Part shown: positions 30,800 to 42,957 of the stretch, one piece after another | Layout: each line of letters begins with the position of its first letter | Numbering within the stretch: the first letter of the stretch is position 1 | Source: Phoronis australis | Lineage: Eukaryota; Phoronida; Phoronidae | Assembly (NCBI GenBank): GCA_002633005.1 | Contig: NMRA01000897.1 | Coordinates: 34,198-90,437 of the forward strand | Direction: 5' to 3' | DNA: 56,240 nt | Translations under genes and position numbers: made by a program | Notes under the pieces: model-generated | Told to the model about the DNA's origin: nothing | Databases searched by the model: none | The model's input: the letters and a program-made list of their open reading frames with translations, nothing else

Positions 30800-31942
30800 A
30801 TGACCAAATATGGCAATTATTTTTGTGCAAAATAAGTGGAGAGTTATCATACACAACCTCAAACACTAGCTACGCATTTGCACAGGTGCATCACAGAGAG
30901 TTTACTAGCTACACTCTTCGCGCAAATGCTGTCACTAGAATGAGCAATAGAAAATTGACACCAATTTCATGCATTGCAAGAATTCGAGCACACAGTTACT
31001 ACCTTAAGTGGAGTACAAGAAATAGTCATGTTTCGATATGGCCACGAAATTATGAGTTATACCTCGTTGCCGCATGGCAATGGAGAAGTCGGTGGACAGC
31101 AGTCTGCAGTACTGTCTCATATGGGGATTTGGGGATTTAATGTAGAGGGGTTTCCCAGTGTTGTTTAAAGATTCTTTGTGACCATCATGCTACCAAATTG
31201 TCACTGTCGTTTGATGGGATATTCAAACGATTCACTCAAAAACTGCAACATCTCAAAATGTTCAAATAAGAGAATTTGCATTTCTGACTCAGTCAACTCC
31301 AGAATTAGAAATTGAGACAAGCAAATGATGTTTTCGTCCTTTCACAGTACTAAAGGGTTATGTTCCAATTAGAACAAATGTAAAAATTTATTCATGATGA
31401 TCTTTTCTGTGCCTTACTTTCTTGAAGGTAATACCACTTTGATGATCATAAGTCAACATTCAATCATACCACAAAACAAGCATAACAAAAACAGACATAT
31501 GTGTAGTCTAACACAATCAGAAATAAATAGACTGGGGAGACAGCATTTGCATCAAATTTGGTTTAAACACAATAAATCTTTCAAATGGACATTCTTAGCG
31601 CGAACAGTCATTTTACAGAAATTAACACTAGAAGAGTGGAATAGAACCCACTACCTCCATAGTAGCAACTGAATGCTCTGGGGCTGAGCCTAGTCCCACC
31701 TGTTTTAAATAGCAATGAAAGTAGTTTTTAAACTTAAAAGTGTATTTAAATTGTAAGGACACAGGCCTTGATTTCAGGGAATGTCTGGCACACAACGATG
31801 AGAACTGGCAATTTGTGATAAAATCACAAAAACAGATTTTATTGTTGCTCCAGTCAAAGTTTATAAATTCAAAAAGTCTATCTCATCCAACAACAATTCC
31901 CAATGCTTTTATTTTCAGCTGGAAAATAGATAATATCCCTTT
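30800..31942. other. no gene or repeat boundary recognised
   Basis: In the large last intron of the minus-strand gene. A minus-strand stretch near 31,060-31,115 ends in CGAG|GTATAA, but its acceptor is weak, so no exon is called. Confidence 0.4.
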
Positions 31943-33226
31943 AACAAGAGCAACGCAGAGCGTTGAAATGCGCCCACGCATGCATCGCAAATGGTGCGCT
32001 TTTAAGGTAATTTATTTGTATCATAAAAATGGCCACTATATGGCGCAAAAACGTACAATCCATCCAACAACGGGGAAAATGCCATATTTCATAAAAATCT
32101 GTCAAGGAACTTCAGAGTAACAAAGGAAAACAGAACAAAGTGAAATTGCCACTTCTGGGCACAGCGTCCATTCCATCCGCCAAAATTCCCACTAGGGGGC
32201 ACACCAGTAGTCAGATCCGTACGAAAGTTGTCGTCGTCCATTGTCAACATCATGTAAATACACTTGCTAAATTAAGTAAAGATCCTACAGTTTAATAGAT
32301 ACAGCCATGAGCATAAGAACAAAACTGCCACTAGGAGGTGCCACAGTAGTTGAACTCGTCGGAAAATCGTCATCAGCCGTCCACTTCATAGTGAAAACAT
32401 ACATGCAAATTTTCACAATTATCCCGAAAGCGGTTTGGTTGATAAAGTGGACGCGAAAAAACAGATTCGAAAACAGTAAAAATGGCCCCTAGGTGGCACA
32501 AACTAGGTCGAATCCATCTGAAAACGAAGAGATAGCTTTAACTCATTAACAGATGCCTGTATGCCAAATTTTATGAAAATACGTTGAGAACCTTTGAACA
32601 TACAGAGGTAAACGTAAAAAAAATCAAATTGCCACAAGGTGGCACACCAGTAGTCAGATCCATCTGAAAGTCGTGGTCCACCGTTGTTAAGATCATACAA
32701 ATACACTTACTAAATTAAGTAAAGATCCTGCGAACGGTTTAGGGGATACAGCTGTCCACGCAAAAAAAAAAACAAAACTACCACTAGGAGGCGCCACAGA
32801 AATAAAGTCGTCGCAAAATCATCGTTAGCCGTCCACTTCATAGTAGGAACATACACGCCAATTTTCACAATCATCCTTTGAGCGGTGTGGTTGAGAGGGG
32901 TGGTCGCAAAAACGGACTCAAAAACAGTACAAATGGCCACTAGGTGGCGCAAACTACGTCAAATCCATCTGAAAACAAGTGGATAGCGTCATCTCACTAA
33001 TATGTGCCTATATACCAAATTTTATGAAAATCCGTTCAGGACTTTTGAACTAGGAGGCATACCGGTAATCGGATCCGTCCGAAAGTTCGCTCATGCCATC
33101 CCATTCACGGAAGGAACACAATTTCATGAACACATCGATGTCAAGGTGTTTTGAAGATAGAGCCGCGGACGCCGGACGGAGATGACGGCATAACGCGTCC
33201 ACATATAAATATGTGGGCCCATAAAA
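31943..33226 (-). mobile_element. Helentron-like (pearl-like) element, complete copy
   Basis: Termini match the 28,984-30,457 copy: AACAAGAGCAACGCAGAGCG at 31,943 and ATATGTGGGCCCATAAAA at 33,226. The interior holds about two rounds of a core several hundred bp long. Each round has CCACTAGGTGGC-type motifs (32189, 32486, 32937 and others), GATCCGTCCGAAAGT and TTTTATGAAAATACGTTGAG. Confidence 0.7.
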
Positions 33227-33268
33227 ACAATTCATATGCTTGCACAGTACTGCCTATTTGTACATTAC

Positions 33269-33400
33269 CCTTTCCGCACTACAGACACTGAGCGAAGACA
33301 GATGGTGCGGCCATATTGTCTCTCGGTCGATTCCAGTATAAGTATCATGGAACCCTGGCATATACTTGTTTGGAGAAACAATGTACTCTGCCACAGCTCT
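33269..33400 (-). CDS. penultimate exon found of the long minus-strand gene
   Basis: Acceptor CTTGACAG, donor AGG|GTAATG, 44 codons, phase 0 on both sides, matching its neighbours. It encodes RAVAEYIVSPNKYMPGFHDT and then a Trp/His-containing segment. It starts only 43 bp beyond the Helentron-like element. Confidence 0.7.
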
Positions 33401-33506
33401 CTGTCAAGGAAGATAGGACATAACAGTTAGACTACAAATTAAAGTTTTGACTCTTGGAAATATCTTTAAACGTCACAATATTTGCACCCAACTCTAAGGT
33501 ACCCAC

Positions 33507-33949
33507 CTTCCTACAAGCAGAGGGTTTAGTGCAAGTTTCTGGCCATGACCTTCTTGGCTCTTTTGGCTGGGTTGTATCAAGAACTACATTGTGGACCATG
33601 GCAACGGGTACAGATGAGGCAGGATAGCGCAACGATGCTTCATCATTATGAGCCAGTAATTTCTGCGCATTCATCATCTCACGAATCCCGACCATTCTGT
33701 TCTGACATTCACTACTATTTTGCCTGCCGGTCGGCAATATCTGACCCCTTGCTGCACCTAACACATGATGCAGTTGTAAAGTTGGTGCTGGTCTGTCAGA
33801 CGATACAATAGCAGACGTAGTTGTGGCAGAGGCATCTTGACTCTGGTGCTGGCTTGCAAGTGAAGGGGAAGTCTGGGTCTGTGAATCACTGGAAGGCATG
33901 CTAAGGTGTTTGGTCATAGAGTGGCAAGATATTGCCAGCTCTCTTTCCT
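33507..33949 (-). CDS. largest exon of the long minus-strand gene
   Basis: Acceptor TTTCTTTGTAG, donor AAG|GTGGGT, 443 nt, phase 1 to phase 0. The product is low in hydrophobics and rich in Ser, Thr, Gln and Ala (QTQTSPSLASQHQSQDASAT), then a more ordered stretch (NRMVGIREMMNAQKLLAHND). It resembles a disordered region with a short helix. No family was recognised. The E codon at its 5' junction is completed by the G left by the exon at 34,258. Confidence 0.72.
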
Positions 33950-34257
33950 CTACAAAGAAATTGAGTCAAAATATACACCTCAAAAATTGGATGGTGAAAG
34001 GAAATTTTGTCAACTTGGGCGACAGGCTCAAATAGATGAAAACTATGGGTGGCAGATTTTATAGGAACAGCCATGAATTTAAGAACTAACTTGAAGTTGT
34101 GCAAGCCCATTAGGCAACTTACAGTATGCAAAAATCATGAGATCAATTATGTTACACCCAGAAATTTTACTATTATTAGATCACAAAATAGTGTTCACAA
34201 AGCCAGCTAGCCTGCAGAGCTCCGTTGACAATTACAATAAATCAAGGTTCAACTTGC

Positions 34258-34349
34258 CTTCAGTTTCACGTGATCGTGACCCTACACTCCGCCTGACAGT
34301 TGCAGAATTAACTGAACCAGACATAATGGGAGCAGGCGTCTCATTTGTG
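34258..34349 (-). CDS. exon with a GC donor
   Basis: Acceptor TTTATTTCCAG, donor GAAG|GCAAGT, 92 nt, phase 2 to phase 1. The product is Ser/Arg-rich (SVNSATVRRSVGSRSRETE). Both phases fit the flanking exons, which supports a genuine GC-AG intron downstream. Confidence 0.62.
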
Positions 34350-34627
34350 CTGGAAATAAAACAAGACATCCAATCATTCCAAGAGAGCTTGGGACCACAG
34401 ACTTTCCTCATTTGAAATCAGTGCAATGGAAATAATCATCTTTGCAAAGAACAATGTTCCTACATTTTGTTTCTTACCAAAAATGTACTTAGTATATGGT
34501 ATTGACACAATTTCGAATGATTCTGAACTAACTGTACAGTATTTTATTATCATCCATCATTGTATTACGTTATAATACCAAGCAAAAACACTGCTCCATT
34601 TGCCCTAATCACTAAATGCATGCAACA

Positions 34628-34856
34628 GGAGAGAGGAGACAGTGTGGCTCGGTGGTTTGAGTTCTGCACTCCTGTTTGACAGACCCAGGTTCGAATCCTG
34701 GCTTTAATGGCAAACAATCGAGGAGTGTACAAAAGTGTCTACTACTACTCTGAGCTCGATTTTACTGGTGAATGTAACTAAGTGAATGAATGAGAACCTG
34801 AATATAATGCAAAAGTGATTTCTGGGGCTGTGCTAAAAAAAAATTTAAGGGGACAT
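34628..34856 (+). mobile_element. tRNA-derived SINE, copy 3
   Basis: Head CAGTGTGGCTCGGTGGTTTG (A box region) and a perfect B box GGTTCGAATCC at 34688-34698, spaced as in a tRNA, ending in an A-run near 34,845. The body differs from copies 1 and 2, so the subfamily is distinct or the tail is chimaeric. Confidence 0.75.
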
Positions 34857-34875
34857 ACAGTACACAACAAAAGCA

Positions 34876-36436
34876 CAGTACAGCCACTGAATTATTAGAC
34901 TTCGTCCAGTCTGCCTCACGCCTGGCCAGACCGGAGCGTAACCGGAACGCAGGGGTGAGAGAAATCTGTCACGGCCTCCTCACGCCTACTCTCCAGGTAG
35001 CTCTAACGCTTACCTCCGGTTTGGTTAACGCCTTCCTCACGCTTTTCTCACGCTTCCCTCACGCCTTCGGTACCTGCGGTAGCATACAGTACCGTGATGG
35101 TGCGCCGGGCTAATTAAAATATCATCTAGATCTGCGTGTCAGGTGGCGTTGTTTGTGTAGCTTTTGAGTAATCCGTTGTTTTTGGCATCTTACTCTACTG
35201 AGTTCCGTCAAACACCGCATTTTCTCATACGAACGAACTCCTTTAACTCGTCTGCGTTACATTTATAGTGTCCAAGTTATTACTTGAGGTTTTGGCGAAA
35301 AAACTTAAGTTTTTCTGAAGAACTTAAGTTTTTAAAACCTAAGTTTTTCGCCAAAAACTTAAGTTGTTCAGCACAATGTTAAGTTTTTCAAAAACTTCAT
35401 TTTTTTCGGGTGTAAAACTTAAGTTTACACAAATAAACTTAATTTTCAAGTAATAACTTAACTTTTCGTGAAAACTTAAGTTTTTTGTACTAACAAAACT
35501 TAACTTTTTCTGGTCTATTTTCATTCAAAGTTTTTATACGAAGGCCAACACACGTCGGGTACCAATTCAGTGAAAGCTGCAAACTAGAATTTAGACTTCG
35601 AAAGCCGAAGTTCACTCAATTACCCGGTTTCAGTACACATTGTATATCCTGCTGAGGTTATAAAAACATTACCCTCATAGCACTACTACAGAGTAAAGCG
35701 AGCTCTCAAGTGCAGCCAGGAATCAGCACTAAAATCAATCTACATAAAATACATGTACTATGATCGGCACTATTGCCTTTGATCTACCAGGTTGAACATA
35801 AATGAGAATTAATACACAGTTTAGTTTATATTTAATGTAACAAGAACTAAAATGTCAAATAATAAATCCACTAATCTACAATGTTTCGTGCAATTCATTA
35901 CATATCCGTGATACATTTCTGCTAATTTTGTTGATTTGATAGCATTAATTGTAGTATTACTCACTTGCCGCTTGTTAATGAGTTCCAGTTGAGTAAGTGG
36001 ACCAGTCTGTGCACCCAAGCCTGTTTTAATGAACTGTATCGTCATATAATATGGATGCCCGGAGACAGCTGACCAGTACCATATATATAGGCCTATTATA
36101 TTGCAAACGCAGTTGGCAATTTTTTACCGATGTTGTCAAAGTTCTTACAGTTGTTTCCTATTCCAGCACTGAGAAATGTTTCTTGAAATACAATAGAGTA
36201 TATTGTTCCAGTCGCGCTAAACGAGTTGAAATGGCAATAATGAATGTCCCGACTGTAGAGAAGGCAGGAAAACTGACGCCTGGCTCACGGTGAGCTCGCG
36301 CTTCGTTCACGCTTAGGCTCACGCCAGCTTTCACGGTTGATTCACGCCTCACTCTCCGGTCAGTCTCCGGTTACGCTCACGCTTAGCCAGACCGGAGGCA
36401 GACCGGACGAAGCCTAATAATTCAGTGGCTGTACTG
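34876..36436. mobile_element. 1.56-kb inverted-repeat DNA element
   Basis: CAGTACAGCCACTGAATTAT at 34,876 is inverted at 36,436. The similarity continues inward through TTCGTCCRGTCTGCCTC and CCAGACCGGA. Both subterminal regions repeat CTCACGCYT. The interior has no transposase-like ORF, so it is probably non-autonomous. No target duplication is certain. Confidence 0.75.
35293..35522. repeat. cluster of palindromic AACTTAAGTT units
   Basis: About a dozen copies of AAAACTTAAGTTTT or half sites at irregular 15-25 bp spacing, inside the 34,876-36,436 element. Dense self-complementarity. Confidence 0.8.
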
Positions 36437-36959
36437 TACTCAGACAAAATGACCTGTAATGGTTGTCATGACAGCTGGGCAGAAGCCGAATTCATTGTCA
36501 CATTTTGATTTCAAATTCATGTTCAAATGATACATTTCGAATATGTGTGCACGCTAAAGTTGTCCTAGATATACAAAGGGACTCCATTCCTTCATAACTC
36601 ATCCTAGTTCAATCCGTAGTACACCACATTGAATCCTGCAGGTAGACAAATGACATAGAGAACAAACCGCAACTAAAAACAATCATCCACATTTTAAATA
36701 AAATGGAACCCAGAACTGGCTTATGGAAGTACCTGTTACATTTTGGAGCAACAAAATCCATTGGATAATAGAAGAACTTGTACCTTCTTGCTGGCCACAG
36801 AAAGATTCTACAGTACATTATCTATCAACTCAAATCTTCTGTTTTATTATCAACATTCTTAACACTAACACAGCACATAGTAACATCCTACAGACATGTA
36901 CACGTTATATGGTGCTCAACACAAAATGACAAGCACTGTAAATTTTAACTACGCCTTAC

Positions 36960-37008
36960 CTTAGTTTTAACAACCTGTACAAATCTTCCTTTACCTCTGC
37001 ATAGTAAT
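36960..37008 (-). CDS. short exon of the long minus-strand gene
   Basis: Acceptor GAAATTTTCAG, donor TAAG|GTAAGG (shown by the phase as AG|GTAAGG), 49 nt, phase 1 to 2. It encodes YYAEVKEDLYRLLKL. The 3' phase completes a Ser codon with the exon at 34,258-34,349. The exon before it (phase 0 to 1) was not located. Confidence 0.55.
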
Positions 37009-37404
37009 CTGAAAATTTCATTAAATGTGAAGATTCATAATGGCCAGGTTTCCTCACAAAACCAAAACTCAATCTATAATGAGCCCATCAATCAGTTTAT
37101 ACACAGAAGGGGTGAAGATTAGTGCCATTGTCAAGACATTTCCTGATTGCATTTTGCTAGGCACAGAGGGGATGCTTACAAGACCCCACATTCAAAACTT
37201 TAGTCCAAGTTTCTTAATAGGCTAGGTGCAGATTTGTTTTCCAAAAAATTACAGTAACTGCTGTGGTAGTCTTAACTTACCAAAAAGCATTTGACAGAAT
37301 TCTAATTTTTACTATAAAAGCGAGTATTTAGCCCCCATGTTTTGAAAGCAAAAATTTCGCTCAAGTCAGGGTTTCACAAGCACATAACCATAACACTTTT
37401 AGTT

Positions 37405-37692
37405 TTTATGTGAATGTCTTAAACTACCAACTATTGAAAGAGCATTTTATGTGAATGTCTTAAACTACCAACTATTGAAAGTGTATTTTATGTGAATGTC
37501 TTAAACTACCAACTATTGAAAGTGCATTTTATGTGAATGTCTTAAACTACCAACTATTGAAAGTGTATTTTATGTGAATGTCTTAAACTACCAACAATTG
37601 AAAGTGTATTTTATGTGAATGTCTTAAACTACCAACTATTGAAAGTGTATTTTATGTGAATGTCTTAAACTACCAACAATTGAAAGTGTATT
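37405..37692 (+). repeat. 41-bp minisatellite, 7 units
   Basis: Anchor TGAATGTCTTAAACTACCAA at 37411, 37452, 37493, 37534, 37575, 37616 and 37657; very uniform. Confidence 0.95.
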
Positions 37693-38628
37693 TTTGTCCA
37701 ACCTCAGGGTTTTATTTGTAGAACTTGCATTAAGTATTTAGTCCCTATTACAAACATCACTTGAATTTAAACTTTGAATTTCGAAGTTGAACTTAACAAA
37801 GACACAAGTTCACATCAGAAACAGAACAAAAATATTGAACACAATAAAACAGCTCAACAAAACAAAAAAAGAACAGAGAGCACAGTCGTCCATGCAAGAA
37901 AGGTTTGATTGTTCATAACTCACTGCGGTCTCTGAATAGCTTATGTGTCTTCAAGCCACCAAATAAATCAGCGGCTATTTGAGACATCGGAAGATACTAA
38001 AACAATGTGCTAGATATAAAAATGACAAACTAATTGCTTTTAACATGTAATTAAGCGGCGCAGGTAAAACAAGGGTCCTACTCGCTGAACCAGATACATT
38101 TCATTAACGTGGTCATGTGGGTTCAGCCTAAAAATGCCCTTAGGCTGATGAATTGCTGTTCACTGTTAATCTATTCAGAAACTAATAAGAGCAATACAAG
38201 ACTGTTGATATACTGCGTGTAGCACAGATGACGATGCAAAAGACAGACATTTTCATAAGAGGAAGCCACTAAAGAACACCTAAAATCGGCTCTAAGGTCA
38301 AAGTTCAGTTATTCTAAGGTCACAGGCTCAGTTATTCCAAGTCAGAGAAGTCCTCTGGAAACTAAAAACATAGTTTCCAAAGTCTTAGGAACACCAATGA
38401 TTCAAAAGCAGTTAGAAAGATAAAGATGCACATACAAAATTCGGATTTGTCCTAAAATAAGCAAGTGCTGTCTTATCTTCAGTAAACACAGCTGCAAAAT
38501 TTTACAGAGAATAGTCATTAAAGTGGTTTTGCACAAAGAAGATGGGGTAAAAATACTACAGATGACAGTAATTTGCACCTACATAAAAAGTGGGGCTTCT
38601 CTTGGTTAGCACGACCAGGCGAATATTG
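37693..38628. other. intron sequence without recognised features
   Basis: No exon with matching phase (0 to 1) was found here, although one is expected between 39,072 and 37,008. Confidence 0.4.
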
Positions 38629-38925
38629 AGTTGAACATTGCATATTACTGTACAGTTATATTGATTTGAACATTGCATATTACTGTACAGAGTTATATTG
38701 TGCTGAACATTGCATATTACTGTACACAGTTATATTGAGTTGAACATTGCATATTACTGTACAGAGTTATATTGTGCTGAACATTGCATACTACTGTACA
38801 CAGTTATATTGAGTTTAACATTGCATATTACTCTACAGAGTTATATTGTGCTGAACATTGCATACTAGTGTACAGTTATATTGAGTAAAACATAGCATAT
38901 TACTGTACAGAGTTATATTGTGCTT
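38629..38925 (+). repeat. about 38-bp minisatellite, 7-8 units
   Basis: Units of TTGAACATTGCATATTACTG plus TACAGAGTTATATTG with alternating GTGC and GAGT ends. Confidence 0.9.
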
Positions 38926-39071
38926 TACTCACTTTGCCAAATATTGTCTATTAGATAAGTGTACTTAAAAGTTCATTTTAGCAGCACTTATTGCATCATT
39001 GTGCAAAAACAAACCACTCAGGCTTTCATGATTTAGAGAAGATGCAGCCCTCAAAACAATTTAAAACAAAC

Positions 39072-39325
39072 CTCAGGAAATTCATCACTATCCAATGAAG
39101 TGGGACGTGATGAACTCTTGACATTTCTCTCTTGGGACTGAGGAGTGAAAGGAGTACAGCAGTTGGTGGGACGGGGCTGAGAAACAAGGCACTCGTCACG
39201 GTTCTTCGACTTGGCTTGGAGAGGTTTTTGGTGGCTTTTCTCCTTACGCCAAACACAGCAAACTCTGGGCAGGTTTTCTTCATCTGCGTCCAACTCCACA
39301 GGACTGCTACTACCCATATCCATTG
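39072..39325 (-). CDS. exon of the long minus-strand gene, Ser/Pro/Lys-rich
   Basis: 254 nt, phase 1 to 0, donor GAG|GTTTGT. Two acceptors are in tandem (TATAG|AG|CAATGG). Only the inner one, at 39325, fits the phase left by the exon at 40,035 and gives SMDMGSSSPVELDADEENLP. A rival frame is also open but hydrophobic and out of phase, so it is rejected. Confidence 0.65.
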
Positions 39326-40034
39326 CTCTATAAGACAAAGCAAATGTTACAAGATGAACTGCCAACAAGCCATGTTACAATGTTGCTTAATTGTCCATGG
39401 TTGGGGAACACATCTGCTTCAACTGCTAAGATGTAAAATGGGCTGTCATTCACAAAAATACAGGCTGAAGCAATTACCCATAATGCTAGCAAAACTCTAA
39501 GGAATGACAGTGACACTATGTATTTCACAGTCACCTTGGTGTTCAATAAGGATGCCTGCTAAATTTGACCATTCTTTGGATGACTAACAAGTTTTATTCT
39601 GAGACCAGCCACAGCACACGGACACATGCAAATGTGGCAATCAACCAAACTCATATACTAGAAAGAAGTCAGCTTGGCAACGTTAACTGTTTGAATTGAA
39701 TGAGTGATTTGATCAGATAAGAGGATTGGTGCCCACTTGAAGTAAACATGCTTGATACCTGGTGTTTGATGCGTGGTTACAATTCCACTGCAACCCACTA
39801 GGTGTTTACTAAAGAGTAAATTGAAGGTTAAAGGAGACAATTACTTGCATATGCTACTGGCCAATTTCTCTCTGAAATTAATCCCCTAATTCTGTTAAAC
39901 AGTTTAGTACCCAAACCTGAATACCTTCCACATTTTGTCACTGAATAATATGACAGTTTACATATAAAGGTCCTGTTGCATCTTGTTTAATGACTAAATA
40001 ACATTTTTCTTCACTAACATTGCTTTATCACTAC

Positions 40035-40127
40035 AGGCTTCGCTAAGTCCAGTTTCTTTACAAGCAATAATTTTCTTCATTTCTTCTGCTGTTTTGAGTT
40101 TCGTATTCTCAGACAGTCGCAATGGCC
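40035..40127 (-). CDS. exon of the long minus-strand gene, Lys/Glu-rich helix
   Basis: Acceptor CTTTTAG, donor CCT|GTAGTG, 93 nt, phase 1 to 1. Encodes PLRLSENTKLKTAEEMKKII and ends CKETGLSEA. A second donor GTAAAG after GCTT would shorten it in the same phase. Confidence 0.55.
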
Positions 40128-40649
40128 CTAAAAGTATAGGAATTTTTAATCCCATTCATGCAAGACACACAGCTACAGTTGTATTAAGAACTGTAGTGAA
40201 TATAGAAAATATATCAACAATACAAGGAAAGAAAATAAGATTTAACACAATAGTGGAAGGCACTTTACACATGTGAGGTTTGAGTATGACACAAGCATAA
40301 TTGTAACACAATTAAGCTCCACAATTGCTTAGCATAATGTACCAACTACTTAAAGATCTAAACCAAACTGTACTGCAGACAACACTGCTAGCTAAAATCT
40401 AGATATTATTACCTCACAATTATGTACTATAATTCAGAACCATGCTAAATAATAGTGCACATACTTTCACCTTCTAGACAGCAATGAAAATCTAGTGGTG
40501 GACAGACGTCTGTACTTCATATTCTAATTAATATATTCAAGACAAAAAACTCAATTAAGAATATGAAATTTCCGTTGCCATGCAACAACCAATTAATAAG
40601 TGATTATCATTATCAGTGATATCATGCATTAAAAGCAATAACTTAATAC

Positions 40650-40701
40650 CCCTTCTAATAGCATCAGACTTCCTTGCATTGTTGTATAGCCCTAATCGGA
40701 T
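40650..40701 (-). CDS. short exon of the long minus-strand gene
   Basis: Acceptor CATTTTCAG, donor GGG|GTATTA, 52 nt, phase 0 to 1. Encodes IRLGLYNNARKSDAIRR; the other two frames hit stops. Confidence 0.6.
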
Positions 40702-41142
40702 CTGAAAATGAATAATGAATTATGTAAGATTTGTCATACATCCATATTGCGTGAAAACAACTTAATATTCACTACTTGCCAATTTTTCAGTTGAATAAAA
40801 ATTGCTAATGTTGCACCACTAGAGGTAGAATTGATCAACTTCTATCCTATGTCACAGAGTACAAGGCAAATTTATTACCTGAACATGAGTGTGACCTGTA
40901 TATGCGTGCCAAAAATGCACTGTTTAATTTTTGTGCATAAAAACTCTGATGATATAAATACGAAACCCATTGTTTGTATGCAAGTCTTGGAAAAGCTAGT
41001 ATTAAAGCACCAGATACACACATCCCATAATCAGATATTCGGGATCCAAAAACAAAAATAATAAACTTCAATGCTCTAAAAGTATATGTAACAACCACAC
41101 TATATTTAATGTTTAGGCGCAAGTTTAGGAGACACCACTTAC

Positions 41143-41199
41143 AGTCAAGCGATCACTGGTTATAGCTGTAGACAACAGGTTTCCAGTTGCCTTTGCACA
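41143..41199 (-). CDS. short exon of the long minus-strand gene
   Basis: Acceptor TTTGTTTCAG, donor ACT|GTAAGT, 57 nt, phase 0 on both sides. Encodes CAKATGNLLSTAITSDRLT. The intron upstream (41,200-51,240) holds the nested transposons. Confidence 0.68.
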
Positions 41200-42880
41200 C
41201 TGAAACAAACACAGTCAAGAAATGTTTAATTTACACACAGTTGTAAATGAAAACTGTTTAACAAGTAATGCCTATTTTTACAGCTTTCTGGCAATCTAAA
41301 TTATTAGCGTGGCTTACGCCTAGACGCCAACTTCAACAAGAATCTGGTGTGTCTTTTCCCACAGTGTTACACAGAGCTAAAGCACTGAAGCCAATTTTTG
41401 TTGCAGTTCCAAAGAGGACTGTATTGTGAACCGTATGAATGTATGATAGATGAACTATAAAATTGGAAACACTATCCTAAGAACAACAGAAACATCATTA
41501 ATCAGATGGGATAATCAACAGTTCTAGGTAATTTCTTTTGCAATGTTACTACAGTTGTATAATTTATATGCACATAATATTAAAGACATATTTGCATGCT
41601 CCAGTTAAACTATGCTAATGCATAGCAGGAACTAAACAACAAATGAAATGCTATTTTAACATAATATACGCTAAATAAAGTGCAGTTGTGTATTCAGAGG
41701 CAACAAAATGTGAAAACAAAAATTATGCAAATAGGTGACCTTTGCACTAATGATGTATGTAACAGGCTCACATAGCCCATATAATGCAGTGTTATTCCAC
41801 AGCACGTCAGTCCTTACTGGACACGGTTCAGTGATTTGTGGCAGATCATTTTTGCCACAAAACTCGTTCTTAAAGACATTTGGCAATTTTCAACCTGATC
41901 ATATTCACATTGTCGCTATATGTTGTGCTTCTAAATAATTATTGGCCAACCAATCACAGAGATAAGGAATCAGCGTGCAAGTTCCACTTTAAGGTCCATG
42001 TGCCCACATAAGTTATGTTGTGTTTTTCAAAGAAAAATTATTACTGTGGTGTTTTCTATGTAGGCACATGTGTCTTGGCTTCACCTACACACACATGTGG
42101 TTATTCCTTGCATGTGCGCATGTCTGGTGGTATTCATGTGTTTTATTTACTGTGAATACTTTTCATTTATTAATAGCTAGTGATAAATTGAATACATGTC
42201 AAACTACATCATTTTATGACCAGCAAGTTAAGTTTCAGTTACCGTATTTGCCGTAATAACCGCCCAGGGCACTTAGACAAGTTTGTTCAAATTACCTGAA
42301 ATCCTCCTTAAGTTTTCCAAGTGGCGCCCCTAAGATGTTTAAGTTCCCGTGGAGTCAGGATTAACGGCAGGTTTTAAGGCACTATTTCCGCTTCATTTTT
42401 GTTAAAAACTTCATGAAACGGATCTTTACGCAAACACTGTTATTCGAAACCTAAGCCCAAATAATAGCCTTCGCCACGGCATCGAATTCTTTTATAATGA
42501 ACTGAATTTAATACAGATTTTTTTAGCTAAATTTTTCATTTTGTGTGGTGCACCAAGAAATAAATGGATGCCGGACGAAGTGTCAATCGAAGAATCAAGT
42601 GTCGAATATGAACTTGGAGTTTCAATTAATCTCAAGATCGTATACAGGCCTACGTGAACTGGGAATACCCACTCAAATAATCACGCTCAAGCTACTATAA
42701 TTAGTTAACGGGTGAAATAAGTGCTTTTGGAACCAATAATTACAGAAATTTGCTACATTGAACAAAATATTCACCAGATTTCTTTAATGTGTATTTAATT
42801 ACAAGCTCACGCTTACGCGATCTTCAGATTAAGCAAAATTCACGTTCACGCATACCAAACAAGTAATAGCAGGCGTTCGG

Positions 42881-42888
42881 TATAAATA
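42881..42888 (+). promoter_or_regulatory. candidate TATA box inside the TTAA element
   Basis: TATAAATA 70 nt upstream of the ATG of the predicted exon at 42,958. Confidence 0.35.
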
Positions 42889-42957
42889 TAGGTTGTCCTC
42901 CGTTGAAAAGGCTTGCTAATCGTCCTCAAGTTGAGTATTACCGCCGTAAAGCTTGAA

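Noticed and set aside
39026-39343. Alternative hydrophobic reading frame of the 39-kb exon
   Set aside because: Out of phase with the upstream exon and hydrophobic in a way unlike the other exons.
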